From positions 1 to 64,000 of the forward strand of contig JBKHYJ010000061.1 of NCBI GenBank assembly GCA_046565505.1: DNA of 64,000 nucleotides, written 5' to 3'. Source of the stretch: JBKHYJ01 sp046565505. Its GTDB lineage: Bacteria; Acidobacteriota; Blastocatellia; UBA7656. Of the stretch, positions 8,563 through 17,138 are shown piece after piece; positions within the stretch are counted from its first letter, which is position 1; each line of letters opens with the position of its first letter. The notes under the pieces were generated by a model. It ran no database searches and was not told the DNA's origin. It was given only the letters and a program-made list of their open reading frames with translations. The position numbers and the translations under genes were made by a program.

Positions 8563-11500
8563 ATGACTAGGGCCAGCCGACTACGCTTAACGCTTATCGC
8601 TTTAATAACCGCCTTCGCGCTGGGCGCAATCCTGACCGGGCAGACCGCACTCACCCCGCGCGCCTCCGCCCAGTCGCCGCTCAAGTCTGTGATAGTCGAG
8701 TTGGCGGGCGACCCGGTCGTCGTCGCGAAAGCCAAAGCCGCCGCAGCCGGCCGCAGCTTCAACGCCGAAGCCTACCGCCAGCAGGTCTTGGCCGAGCAGC
8801 AGGCGTTTCTCAACAGGCTCGGCGCGGCCGGGGTCACTTACACTCTGTCAAGCGTGCGCGCCCCGAACGGCCCCGTCACCGCCACGATCCCATTTCAGTT
8901 CAGCTACGTCTACAACGGCATCACCATCGAAGTGCCCGAAGGGGTGATACCGATCATCGCCGCGCTCGAAGACGTGATTGGCATACACCCGAACGTCCCC
9001 ATACAACCGAGCCTCGACCACGCCATCGATTACGTCCGCGCGCAGCAGCTCTATGGCAACCCGGCTCGGCTCACCGGATTCGACTCGCTCAACACGGGCG
9101 GGCTTGAAGGCGATGGCGTCTACGTGGCCGTCATAGACACGGGCGTCGATTGGACGCACGAGATGTTCGGCGCGGACCCCACGCCCCCGCAGTTCGGGGC
9201 CGCGCCCTCGACGGCCCTGGCTACGAATAGGAAGGTCGTCTACTACCTGAACCTGACGGCCGGCGCCGTCGGCGACGACTTCGGCCACGGCACGCATGTG
9301 GCGGGCGACATCGCCGGTTACAGAGGCTTCGCGCCGGGCCCGGACCACATCCCCGGCACGGCGGATGACATCGCCGTTCACGGCGTCGCGCCGCAGGCGA
9401 AGATCATGGCTTACAAAGCACTGTCCGCCGTGGGCCAGGGGCTTATCGCTTCGATCATCGCCGGCATCGAGGACGCGGTCCAGCCGCGAACGATCACGGG
9501 GCTCCCCAAGCCGGTCGCGCATGTAATCAACCTTAGCCTGGGCGGCACGGGCGGGCCCGATTCCCCCGCGTCAGTCGCCGCCGATAACGCCGCGCTCGCG
9601 GGGAGCGTCGTCCTGGCGTCGGCCGGCAACGCGGGCCCCGGCGATCAAGTCGCCGGCACAGGGACGGTCGGCAGTCCCGGCTCGGGCCGCCGCGTAATCA
9701 CAGTCGGCGCGAGTAACGACCCCGGCCCGCTCCCCGAAGACGTAGTCGGCGACCGCCTGTTCGATAGCGGACGCCCGCTGGACCTCACGGACGTGCTCGA
9801 CCCCGCATCGATCAACCGCAGCGCCACGGGCGCGGTTGACGGCACGGGCAAACCCCTCGCGGCCGGGCGGCGCGCGAGCATCCCCATCAAGCAAGCCGGG
9901 GGGGCTACAATAATCGGCAACCCGCTCGCGCAATATTACGTCTTCTGCGGCAACGTGGCGACGGCGGCCGACGTGCCGGACTCGGTGTCGGGGCGCGTCG
10001 CCATCGCCCGCGTCACTGGCGCATTCGCGACCGCCGTCAACTCAATCGCGGCCAAAGGCGCGGCGGCGGTCCTGGTGATCCGGCCCGACCTTGCGGCAAT
10101 CACCATCGGGGCTTCGACCGTGCCCGTCTGGTCGATTCAAGAGCCTGACGCACGCTACCTGCTCGACCTTCTCTCGTCAACGGACCAGGACGGAGTAGAC
10201 CCCGCGAAAGGCGTGCTCTCCGAATTCCCCGTGCGCGTCAGGCTGGGCGATTACAGCCCCGCTATGGCGACGTTCAGCTCCCGCGGGCCCGTCGAGGGGT
10301 TCGGCCAGGTGAAGCCAGACGTGACCGCGCCGGGCGTGCAGATTCTTTCTTCGACCGTGCGGGCCGGCGGGGTCGAAGTGGCGGTAGTCGGCTTCGCGTA
10401 CATGGTCGACCCGTCCGGGTACAAGTCCGCGAACGGAACGAGCTTCAGTTGCCCGATAACGGCCGGCGTGGCCGCGCTCGTCAAGCAGAAGCACCCGGAC
10501 TGGACGCCTTCTATGATCCGCGCCGCGCTCGTCAACACATCTACCAATCTCCGCAAGCCCGACGGCACTCCGCTCGCGAATGGCGTCAACTCGATCAACG
10601 AGCAGGGCGGCGGCCTGATTGACGCATTCGCCGCCGCGAATGCAAAGGCCCTGATGGGGGTCGGCCAGCCAGGCCCGACCGGCCAGCCTCAAGGCCGCAC
10701 GTTCGGCCTGACCTGCGCGGCCGCGCCGACCTCCGCCGCGTGCTTGTCGCCGGCGAATCCCGACTTCACCCCGAGCTACAGCTTCGGCGTAGTCCCGATC
10801 GCTAAGGTCATAGGGACGGCAACGCTGTCGCAGGCTGTGACCATTCATGACGTGACGGCGGGCGGCGGCTCGGGGAATTATCAGCTCGCGGTCGGCCCGG
10901 TCGCGGGCGTAGACCAGGCCAATTTTCGCGTGAGCTTCGCGGACGCGAATGGCAACGCCATCTCGTCGGTGGTCGTTCCGGCCCGCGGCTCGGCGAGCTT
11001 CGTCGTGAAGACAGAGGTGAATGGCGAATCAATCGCCGCGGACCTGATGCAGGCCCAGTGGTACGTCACCGCGACTCGCGCCGACGGCCAGTCGATGCGG
11101 ATGCCGTTCTACTACCGCGCGGTAGCGCCCGCCATCGCCGCTGCCGCCCCGAGCATCAACAGGGTCGATGGCGCGGAGGTGGCCGGCGACCCCGCCATAG
11201 ATATTAACGGCGACTACCAGCTCGTGTGGTCTTACTCCAGGCCGGCAGGCGGCTCCGACCCCGCGAAGTATCGCGTGCAGGAGTCGCGCGACGGGGGCGC
11301 GACCTGGGCCACGCTCGGCGACGTAGCGGGCAACGCGGCCGGCGTCACGGGCCGCGCCAACGGCGTCTACCACTACCGCGTCGTCGGGCTGTTCGCTACG
11401 CAGTATGGGCTCCTTCCGGGCCCCGCGAGCGCGCCCAACAGAGTGCAGGTCGATCACAGGTCAGAGTCGGACGTGACCTCGCTCATCCAGACGGCGCTTT

Positions 11501-11934
11501 CAAACATAAGCCTCGCCGCCGGCTCCTTTGAATTCGATCAAACGATCAAGAACACTTCGGCCGATAAGACGATCCTTCCGCCGCTCCGTTTCAGCATCGT
11601 TTCAATCAACTCGGCCTCGGGGGCCGTGCGCGTCATGAACGCCGATAACGGCGGCAATGGGGTCGAGAGCGCAGCGACGTTCGACTATTCGCCGCAGTTG
11701 GGGCCGGACCGGGCGCTGGCGGCGGGCGAAACGAGCGGCGCGCGCCGCCTGAGATTCAGCGACCCCGCGTCAGAGCTGTTCGAGTTCACGGCCATCGTTA
11801 AAGGCCAGTTCCCGGACCCCGCGTTCTCGGCCGCTTCGGCAGGGCGGGCGGGCGGAAGGAAGAGGCTTAAGGTGCGGTTGCGATTCGTAGCAGACCCGGC
11901 GGCGGGCACAGTCAGCCTGGCGGGCGTCGAGTGA
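8563..11934 (+). CDS. Secreted S8 serine peptidase with inserted PA domain (Vpr/C5a-peptidase-like)
   Basis: Exported subtilase of 1123 aa. The start at 8563 is preferred over an in-frame upstream ATG at 8482 because AAAGGAG lies just before it and the protein then opens with a good signal peptide (RLRLTLIALITAFALG). The triad is Asp about 192 (VIDTGVDW), His about 242 (GHGTHVAG) and Ser about 627 (NGTSFSCP). A protease-associated (PA) domain is inserted between His and Ser at about 455-540, as in Vpr-type subtilases. The C-terminal third holds Fn3-like and beta-sandwich modules. One of about 110 residues (from SNISLAAGSFEFDQT) is closely matched in the downstream M36-type peptidase. It has its own repeat promoter and a strong downstream hairpin, so it is probably monocistronic. 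Confidence 0.93.
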   Translation: MTRASRLRLTLIALITAFALGAILTGQTALTPRASAQSPLKSVIVELAGDPVVVAKAKAAAAGRSFNAEAYRQQVLAEQQAFLNRLGAAGVTYTLSSVRAPNGPVTATIPFQFSYVYNGITIEVPEGVIPIIAALEDVIGIHPNVPIQPSLDHAIDYVRAQQLYGNPARLTGFDSLNTGGLEGDGVYVAVIDTGVDWTHEMFGADPTPPQFGAAPSTALATNRKVVYYLNLTAGAVGDDFGHGTHVAGDIAGYRGFAPGPDHIPGTADDIAVHGVAPQAKIMAYKALSAVGQGLIASIIAGIEDAVQPRTITGLPKPVAHVINLSLGGTGGPDSPASVAADNAALAGSVVLASAGNAGPGDQVAGTGTVGSPGSGRRVITVGASNDPGPLPEDVVGDRLFDSGRPLDLTDVLDPASINRSATGAVDGTGKPLAAGRRASIPIKQAGGATIIGNPLAQYYVFCGNVATAADVPDSVSGRVAIARVTGAFATAVNSIAAKGAAAVLVIRPDLAAITIGASTVPVWSIQEPDARYLLDLLSSTDQDGVDPAKGVLSEFPVRVRLGDYSPAMATFSSRGPVEGFGQVKPDVTAPGVQILSSTVRAGGVEVAVVGFAYMVDPSGYKSANGTSFSCPITAGVAALVKQKHPDWTPSMIRAALVNTSTNLRKPDGTPLANGVNSINEQGGGLIDAFAAANAKALMGVGQPGPTGQPQGRTFGLTCAAAPTSAACLSPANPDFTPSYSFGVVPIAKVIGTATLSQAVTIHDVTAGGGSGNYQLAVGPVAGVDQANFRVSFADANGNAISSVVVPARGSASFVVKTEVNGESIAADLMQAQWYVTATRADGQSMRMPFYYRAVAPAIAAAAPSINRVDGAEVAGDPAIDINGDYQLVWSYSRPAGGSDPAKYRVQESRDGGATWATLGDVAGNAAGVTGRANGVYHYRVVGLFATQYGLLPGPASAPNRVQVDHRSESDVTSLIQTALSNISLAAGSFEFDQTIKNTSADKTILPPLRFSIVSINSASGAVRVMNADNGGNGVESAATFDYSPQLGPDRALAAGETSGARRLRFSDPASELFEFTAIVKGQFPDPAFSAASAGRAGGRKRLKVRLRFVADPAAGTVSLAGVE

Positions 11935-12003
11935 AGCGCGCGTAAGTCGCCGTGGCCCGCGCCGCTCGCCGACCAAAGCGGGCCGCGACCACGCGCTTTT
12001 ATT
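11935..12003 (+). terminator. Long imperfect hairpin terminator
   Basis: Nested inverted repeats (AAGCGCG with CGCGCTT outside; GTCGC with GCGAC and GGCCCGC with GCGGGCC inside) are followed by TTTTATTA. It directly follows the stop of the PA-domain peptidase and precedes the third repeat array. Confidence 0.6.
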
Positions 12004-12018
12004 AGAGTAATCGGGCGG

Positions 12019-12083
12019 TTCAAGGTTTATTCAAGAATCCCGCGCCGCTTTTCAAGAATCCGTCAATAGGATTCGATTAGGCT
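12019..12083 (+). promoter_or_regulatory. 11-bp direct-repeat operator/promoter, copy 3 (two pairs)
   Basis: Heptads TTCAAGG (12019) and TTCAAGA (12030) form an upstream pair. TTCAAGA (12051) and the weaker GTCAATA (12062) form a downstream pair; the pairs are 21 bp apart. The -10-like TAGGCT is at 12078-12083, once more 16 bp from the start of the last repeat. It serves the M36-type metallopeptidase gene. Confidence 0.72.
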
Positions 12084-12135
12084 CTTGCCAAGTCAAGCGA
12101 CCTTATTTCTAAGAAAATCCGAGGAGAAGAAAGTA

Positions 12136-15100
12136 ATGAAACCGAAACAGCTCCACTCACGAAAATTAGTCATCTCAATCGCCCCCATCCTGGCAGCCCT
12201 GCTCATGCTCGCGCCGCTCACGTCGCGAGGGGCGGGCTCATTTGATTTCAACCCTTATCGTGCGACGGTGCCCGCTGTTGACGCTAACCTGCTGGCCGCA
12301 GGCCTGCGCAACGCGACGGCCGGGCAGCTCGCCGCGCTCGACGCATTCAAATCTACTTATGGCTCTCAAGCGACCGTCAGGTGGAACCCGTTCGCGGGGT
12401 CGCCCGACGTGATTATGGGATTTCATACCGCGCCATCGGGCGACACGCCCGAGAACGTAGCGCGGGCTTTCGTGGCGGCCAACCAGACGCTTTTCGGCAT
12501 CGACGCTTCATCGCTGGCGCTCGCCGACCAGAAGGAGGCGCTGGGCGGCTACCTGCTCAGGTTCCAGCAGAAGGCGGGCAACGTAGAAGTGTTGAACGGC
12601 GGCCTGGGGTTCGTCATGAATTCCGACAAGCAGATTCGCATGGTGATGGGCTCGACCTTCCGCGACGTGAGCGTGGCCCCCGCGCCAGTCGTGGCCGCGT
12701 CCGCGGCAGCCGCGACCGCGCAGACGGCCATCGCGCAGTACGCGGTCTCGCGGCCGGCTAACGTGGAGCAATACATCACGCCGGCCATGAACGTGCTTGA
12801 GGAAAAGATCACACCCGCCCTGCGCGCCCCGCGGCTCAACGTATTCGCGACCGCGAACGGTTACCGCCTGGCGTGGAATTGCATAACCTTCTCGCGCAAC
12901 CCGTTCGGCATGTTCGTGACGCAGGTCGACGCGGTCAATGGCTCGATCCTGTACCGCGAAAACCTGGTCAAGTACCAGCAAGACCCGCTGCCATACACGG
13001 CGGACATTTACCCGAATCACCCGACGCTCGCAAACCCCGACACGGGCGAGCTTGCTCTCGACGCGAATGGGGAGCCGCTCGGCCTCGAGCGCGTGCAGCT
13101 TCGCTCGTTCAACCCCGGCACGAACGTCACGGGCGTAGACGGGACGCTCACAGGTCCGCATGCGCTGGTCCGCAACGTGCTCGCCACGCAGCAGCCGTTC
13201 GCACAGGCGGCGGCCGGCACGTGGCACTTCCGCCAGAATAATCCGCCGCTCGAAGCTCAGCCGAATGAGATGGACGAGTTCGCCGAGCCCGCCGAGCACA
13301 TCGACGAAGTGAATCTCTTCTTCTTCATCAACTACCTGCTCGAATACGTGGACGACATACACCGCCGCGCGGACTCCGTGCACAGCCGCGTGGGGCAGGG
13401 CGATTTCCCCGACACCTACCCGAACAGCGACCGCCCGCTGGTGGGGCTGTCGCACTTCCCGAGCGATGGCGGCACGCTGGTCGGCGGGCCCATCGACACG
13501 ACAAGCGCCGACACGATACTGCGTTCGACGCTCGGGCTTGATAACGCCTTCTCGCTGCCGGTCATTCAGACGGTTGACACGCCGGCCGGGCCGCAGAAGG
13601 TCGTCGTGAACCCGACGGTCTACGGCCACGGCTATCTCTTCAACGACCTCGGCAAGGATGGCGCGGTCGCCTACCACGAAGGTATGCACTCGATCTCTAC
13701 GCCGATCGCGGGGCTCGAAGGGGCACCCGAGGGCGGCGCGCTCAACGAGGCTCAGGCGGACCTGTGGGCCTACACGATAACCGACGCCGAGGCCATCGGC
13801 GAATACGTAGCGGCGGGCGCGGGTATACGCAAGTCGTTCCGCGACGCGGGCCGCGACCCTGACTCGCTCGCGTGGATCCGGTCCGTCCACACGACGCTGA
13901 AGTATTCCGAACTCGGCACGCGCGGCAACCCCGCGGCGTTCGAGGTGCACCGCGACGGCGAGATTTACGTCGGGACGATGTGGGACCTGCGCAACCTGAT
14001 GATAGCGATCGAGCCGCAGCAGCAGTACTTCCGCCCCTCGTTCGCGGACGGCCAGCCGACGCGGCGCATCAGCCTGGGCCAGGAGTCCTGGGAGCGGCTG
14101 CACCTGGGCTCGCTTTACATCCTCGGCCTAACGTCCCCCGACACGTTCATCAAGACGCGCGACGCGGTCATCGAGGCGGACCGCATCCTTTATTCGACCA
14201 ACCCGTCAGACCTCGACGCGCCCGGCCAGCACGAAGCACTCATCTGGCAGGTGTTCGCCTCGCATGAGATGGGCGTGAACGCCGCCGCGCCCAACGGCGG
14301 CCGGCAGACGATCTCCACGAGAGTCACTCAGTTCGCGGCGGACCAGGGCCACGTCGGCGCGCCTCAAGGCGTGGTCGTCGTCCCGGCCTCGGCCAAGTCG
14401 CTTCAAGTGTCATGGCAGCCCGTCAGCGGGGCCGTGGCCTACGAAGTCTTCAAGCGGAAGGTGGGCACGGCGGGCCAGCGACAGTTTAAGGGCGTGCCCG
14501 GCCGCGAGTACTTCGACGGCGACGAATCGACAACGGGCTGGAGCCATGTCTCATACGTGCTCGCCAACCATACGAGCTACGAGGACAAAGGAAAGATAGC
14601 TGAATTCTTCGCGCCGGCCGGCATCAGCTCGACGGCCGACGCCACGGGGTTCAACGAGATGCTCGGCACGGAGTACGCGGTGCGCGCGCTGTCGGTAAAC
14701 CCGAACCACCAGGTGGGCGTTTCGGCCCTGAGTGCGGGCGCGGCGGTCCGCGCTCAGCTCCGGGATGTAACTGCGGCCGTGCAGACGGCGATCTCGAACG
14801 TCAGTTTCTCGAACGGCGTGTTCGAATTCGACCAGACGCTCCGCAACAACGGCGTGCAGTCGCCCGACGGCACGATCTACTCTGCAATCAGCTTCCAGAT
14901 AGTTCGCATATCGAACCCGACCGTGACCGTCAAGAACGCGGACAACAACGGCGACGGCAAGAACTCGCCTGCCGTCTTCGCCTATAACCAGTCGCTCCCG
15001 GCCGGCACTACATCCGCCGCGCGCCACCTGCAGTTCAACGACCCTGCGGCCCAGCTCTTCACCTTTGACGCGATCGTAAGAGGGCGCGTGAGGATGGAGC

Positions 15101-15636
15101 CTGTCGCGAGCTACGGGAGCCAGCCCGGCGACGGAGCGGGGACCGGCCCCGTGCAGAGGGACTTCACCATCGTAACCGACACCTACAATGGCACGATTCT
15201 GGTCGGCAGCGCGGGCAACAACTTAATCAGCGGCGTTGACTATGTTGACGTGCCGTTCGTCGCCAAGCCGAACTCGTTCAGCGTGCAAGGTAAACTCGAC
15301 GCGTCGCCTCTGTCGCTTGTCGCCGCCCCCGACCTCGACTTCGAGCTGCGCGACGACCAAGGCAATGTGCTTGCCACGTCGGGCAATCTGGGGCCGAAGG
15401 AGGAAGTGGGCGGCGGCATCACCCCCGGCAGAACCTACGTCTACAGGGTCGTCGGGTTTGTGACCGCGCCATCACAGTTCGTAATCACGAGCTCACAGTT
15501 TATAGACGGCGACGGCGGATCGGGCGGCGGGTCTTCCGCCTTCTTGCCCGCGACCCAGGGCGTCACCGTAACCGGACTCGTGCGCTTCACGGTCAACCCC
15601 CTAACCAAGTCCATAACGGCTCGCGTGCTCAACTAA
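12136..15636 (+). CDS. Secreted M36 (fungalysin-like) metallopeptidase with C-terminal beta-sandwich modules
   Basis: Exported zinc metallopeptidase of 1166 aa. The start at 12136 follows GAGGAGAAGAAAG and gives a clean signal peptide (KLVISIAPILAALLMLAPL). Residues about 40-230 resemble the FTP propeptide of fungalysin/thermolysin enzymes. The zinc motif is HEGMH (about residue 514) with the third ligand likely Glu in NEAQADLWAY about 25 residues later, matching the M36 HExxH plus E(x)SD pattern. The C-terminus carries an Fn3-like domain, an about 110-residue module shared with the upstream S8 peptidase, and a further beta-sandwich. It has its own repeat promoter and a strong terminator. Family placement rests on motif order and spacing. 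Confidence 0.88.
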   Translation: MKPKQLHSRKLVISIAPILAALLMLAPLTSRGAGSFDFNPYRATVPAVDANLLAAGLRNATAGQLAALDAFKSTYGSQATVRWNPFAGSPDVIMGFHTAPSGDTPENVARAFVAANQTLFGIDASSLALADQKEALGGYLLRFQQKAGNVEVLNGGLGFVMNSDKQIRMVMGSTFRDVSVAPAPVVAASAAAATAQTAIAQYAVSRPANVEQYITPAMNVLEEKITPALRAPRLNVFATANGYRLAWNCITFSRNPFGMFVTQVDAVNGSILYRENLVKYQQDPLPYTADIYPNHPTLANPDTGELALDANGEPLGLERVQLRSFNPGTNVTGVDGTLTGPHALVRNVLATQQPFAQAAAGTWHFRQNNPPLEAQPNEMDEFAEPAEHIDEVNLFFFINYLLEYVDDIHRRADSVHSRVGQGDFPDTYPNSDRPLVGLSHFPSDGGTLVGGPIDTTSADTILRSTLGLDNAFSLPVIQTVDTPAGPQKVVVNPTVYGHGYLFNDLGKDGAVAYHEGMHSISTPIAGLEGAPEGGALNEAQADLWAYTITDAEAIGEYVAAGAGIRKSFRDAGRDPDSLAWIRSVHTTLKYSELGTRGNPAAFEVHRDGEIYVGTMWDLRNLMIAIEPQQQYFRPSFADGQPTRRISLGQESWERLHLGSLYILGLTSPDTFIKTRDAVIEADRILYSTNPSDLDAPGQHEALIWQVFASHEMGVNAAAPNGGRQTISTRVTQFAADQGHVGAPQGVVVVPASAKSLQVSWQPVSGAVAYEVFKRKVGTAGQRQFKGVPGREYFDGDESTTGWSHVSYVLANHTSYEDKGKIAEFFAPAGISSTADATGFNEMLGTEYAVRALSVNPNHQVGVSALSAGAAVRAQLRDVTAAVQTAISNVSFSNGVFEFDQTLRNNGVQSPDGTIYSAISFQIVRISNPTVTVKNADNNGDGKNSPAVFAYNQSLPAGTTSAARHLQFNDPAAQLFTFDAIVRGRVRMEPVASYGSQPGDGAGTGPVQRDFTIVTDTYNGTILVGSAGNNLISGVDYVDVPFVAKPNSFSVQGKLDASPLSLVAAPDLDFELRDDQGNVLATSGNLGPKEEVGGGITPGRTYVYRVVGFVTAPSQFVITSSQFIDGDGGSGGGSSAFLPATQGVTVTGLVRFTVNPLTKSITARVLN

Positions 15637-15659
15637 ACGGGCACGGCCGGCGGCATGCG

Positions 15660-15701
15660 GCGGGCAGCAGGCGAGCGGCGTCTGCTGCCCGCTGTATTTT
15701 T
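15660..15701 (+). terminator. Rho-independent terminator
   Basis: An 11-bp perfect stem (GCGGGCAGCAG at 15660, CTGCTGCCCGC at 15682) with an 11-nt loop is followed by TGTATTTTT. It ends the metallopeptidase transcript and the protease island. Confidence 0.85.
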
Positions 15702-15767
15702 GGTCACTTTTAAATTGTACTCTTGGTCACGCGGAAGTCGCGGCCGCCGGCGGCCAATATTTTTCGC

Positions 15768-15796
15768 TTGACTCTAGAATTACGTTGCGCTAGTAT
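15768..15796 (+). promoter_or_regulatory. Sigma-70 type promoter
   Basis: TTGACT (15768-15773), a 17-bp spacer, then TAGTAT (15791-15796). It lies between two terminators with no credible gene directly downstream, so it probably starts a short non-coding transcript. Confidence 0.7.
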
Positions 15797-15802
15797 GCGG
15801 CC

Positions 15803-15935
15803 CGTTTCGCAAGATACTTGGCTATTTAGCTTGAGCGGAAATAAATCTTGGGCAGTACTCAGTGAAAGCTTTATAAGGAGCCGCAAAGCGAGGCCCGCCG
15901 TGCAGCGAGCCCGGCTTTGCGGTTTTCTTTTTTTA
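15803..15935 (+). ncRNA. Candidate small RNA (about 130 nt), family unknown
   Basis: The segment is bounded by a good sigma-70 promoter at 15768-15796 and a strong intrinsic terminator at 15881-15935. It has no convincing ORF: the only open frame has an ATG overlapping the -10 box and no ribosome site. It lies about 200 bp upstream of the cold-shock gene in the same orientation. It could be an independent regulatory RNA or an attenuated leader of the csp transcript. I could not match it to tmRNA, SRP RNA, RNase P or a known riboswitch by eye. Confidence 0.45.
15881..15935 (+). terminator. Rho-independent terminator
   Basis: A 9-bp perfect stem (CCGCAAAGC at 15881, GCTTTGCGG at 15914) with a 24-nt GC-rich loop is followed by TTTTCTTTTTTT. 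It closes the candidate small RNA. Confidence 0.8.
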
Positions 15936-16131
15936 AGCCTTCGCGGCGGGCGGAATCAGGCGCTCTGCCCGCCGTCACCGTAGCAACAGTAATCAATAAG
16001 TTGTTACCCATTAATCGCGGCCGGGTTCGGGGTGAATGGGTCTGTGCCCACGCGCGGGGTTCTATGGCCGCACCGCCGTCATCCCGCATGTGCGAATCAA
16101 ATCTGAAATAGACTTGGAGGAGGATCCCTAG

Positions 16132-16338
16132 ATGTCAACGTCACAAGGAAAGGTCAAGTGGTTCAGCAACGCTAAGGGCTATGGATTTATCGAGCAGCCG
16201 GGCGGGGTGGACGTGTTCGTCCACTACTCAGCCATACAAGAAGACGGGTACAAATCGCTGAAGCAAGGGGAGACCGTCGAGTTTCAGGTCGTCCAGGGCC
16301 CTAAAGGACCTCAAGCAGAAGCCGTCAAAAGGCTGTAG
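16132..16338 (+). CDS. Cold-shock domain protein (CspA family)
   Basis: Small single-stranded nucleic-acid-binding protein of 68 aa, a full-length cold-shock domain. RNP1 (KGYGFIE, residues 15-21) and RNP2 (VDVFVHYS, residues 26-33) are intact. The family acts as an RNA chaperone that melts mRNA structure. A near-consensus GGAGGAGG lies just before the ATG and a textbook terminator follows, so it is monocistronic. About 200 nt of untranslated DNA separate it from the upstream terminator. Such leaders often carry thermal control in csp genes, but none is demonstrated here. Confidence 0.96.
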   Translation: MSTSQGKVKWFSNAKGYGFIEQPGGVDVFVHYSAIQEDGYKSLKQGETVEFQVVQGPKGPQAEAVKRL

Positions 16339-16362
16339 CGCTACGCGGAGGTGAATACGCCG

Positions 16363-16394
16363 GCCCCGCTCTTCGGAGCGGGGCTTTTTCTTTT
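16363..16394 (+). terminator. Rho-independent terminator of the cold-shock gene
   Basis: A perfect 9-bp stem (GCCCCGCTC/GAGCGGGGC) is capped by a UUCG tetraloop and followed by TTTTTCTTTT. Confidence 0.92.
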
Positions 16395-16472
16395 AACGAA
16401 GGATGATGGGCGCGGGGGAGGCGGGGGAATAAGCCTGTGATTCGAGGCCGCTCGCCGGCCGCCCGGCGCCCA

Positions 16473-17051
16473 TCATTCGTCGCTCAGGGCCGCGGCGGGC
16501 CGCGCGGCGAATTTGACGCGGCCATTATCCACGCCTATGACAAAGTCAACGGCGTCGGTCGCGAGGTGGTCTTTTATGTGGTTGGCGCGCGAGGTCAGAA
16601 ACTGGGTGAATATTTCAAGGCTGAGCGCCCCTATCCTCTCGCCGCATTCCCGCTTCGCGGCTATGAGGTGGTCGTAAAGCTCGCTCACCTTTTCCGGCTC
16701 AAGCTTAGGGTCGTGACAGCGTATGACCGACGTGTACTCGCGCAGCACCGTCTGGGCCTCCGGCGTCGGAGGCCGCCCCGTCTCTTCGCGCTCCTGCGTC
16801 TGCCGCCGCCACAACTCACGCATCACGTTATAGCGCGCGACCAGGCTGTTATAACGGAAGCGCTGGCCGAACGACATCCCGCGCGAATCATATATCCGCT
16901 TGATGCTCGTCTCTACGCGGCCCTTCGTATCAACCGGCGGCCGCAGCGTCCCGCCGTTGAAGTAGATGTCGTACTCAACCTTCAGACGGCGTATCTCGTG
17001 TTCGAGCCGGTCGAGGTCCTCGTCTATGGGGTTGGCTTGCTTTAAATCCAT
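16473..17051 (-). CDS. Conserved hypothetical helical protein
   Basis: A 192-aa protein I do not firmly recognise. It is charged and mostly helical. The N-terminus (residues 8-30, rich in Glu/Arg/Leu) looks like a short coiled coil, and it then contains conserved-looking blocks such as FGQRFRYNSLVARYNVM and VSELYDHLIAAKREC. The pattern is reminiscent of the MXAN_5187 C-terminal family seen in delta-proteobacteria and acidobacteria, but I cannot confirm that by eye. There is no signal peptide or membrane segment. A GAGGTAAG ribosome site precedes the start. It is divergent from selA, with 87 bp between the two start codons. Confidence 0.75.
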   Translation of the reverse strand: MDLKQANPIDEDLDRLEHEIRRLKVEYDIYFNGGTLRPPVDTKGRVETSIKRIYDSRGMSFGQRFRYNSLVARYNVMRELWRRQTQEREETGRPPTPEAQTVLREYTSVIRCHDPKLEPEKVSELYDHLIAAKRECGERIGALSLEIFTQFLTSRANHIKDHLATDAVDFVIGVDNGRVKFAARPAAALSDE

Positions 17052-17074
17052 GCACTTACCTCGGGAGGGGCTTA

Positions 17075-17103
17075 TGTTTAAGCTCTAGGGGTTGTGCTAG
17101 AAT
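17075..17103 (+). promoter_or_regulatory. Possible selA promoter
   Basis: TAGAAT at 17098-17103 is a good -10. Seventeen bp upstream is a poor -35 (TGTTTA). It lies in the 87-bp divergent gap before selA. Confidence 0.4.
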
Positions 17104-17138
17104 GTAAGTCAGGCACTTGCTGGTGTCAACGGAAATTC

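Noticed and set aside
12508..14103. Long open frame (531 codons) on the minus strand inside the metallopeptidase gene
   Set aside because: Antisense shadow of high-GC coding DNA; Arg/Val-rich translation with no recognisable domain, while the plus-strand frame has intact motifs.
15723..15983. Possible 86-codon protein over the candidate small RNA
   Set aside because: It runs through the promoter and terminator, lacks a ribosome site and has no recognisable sequence.
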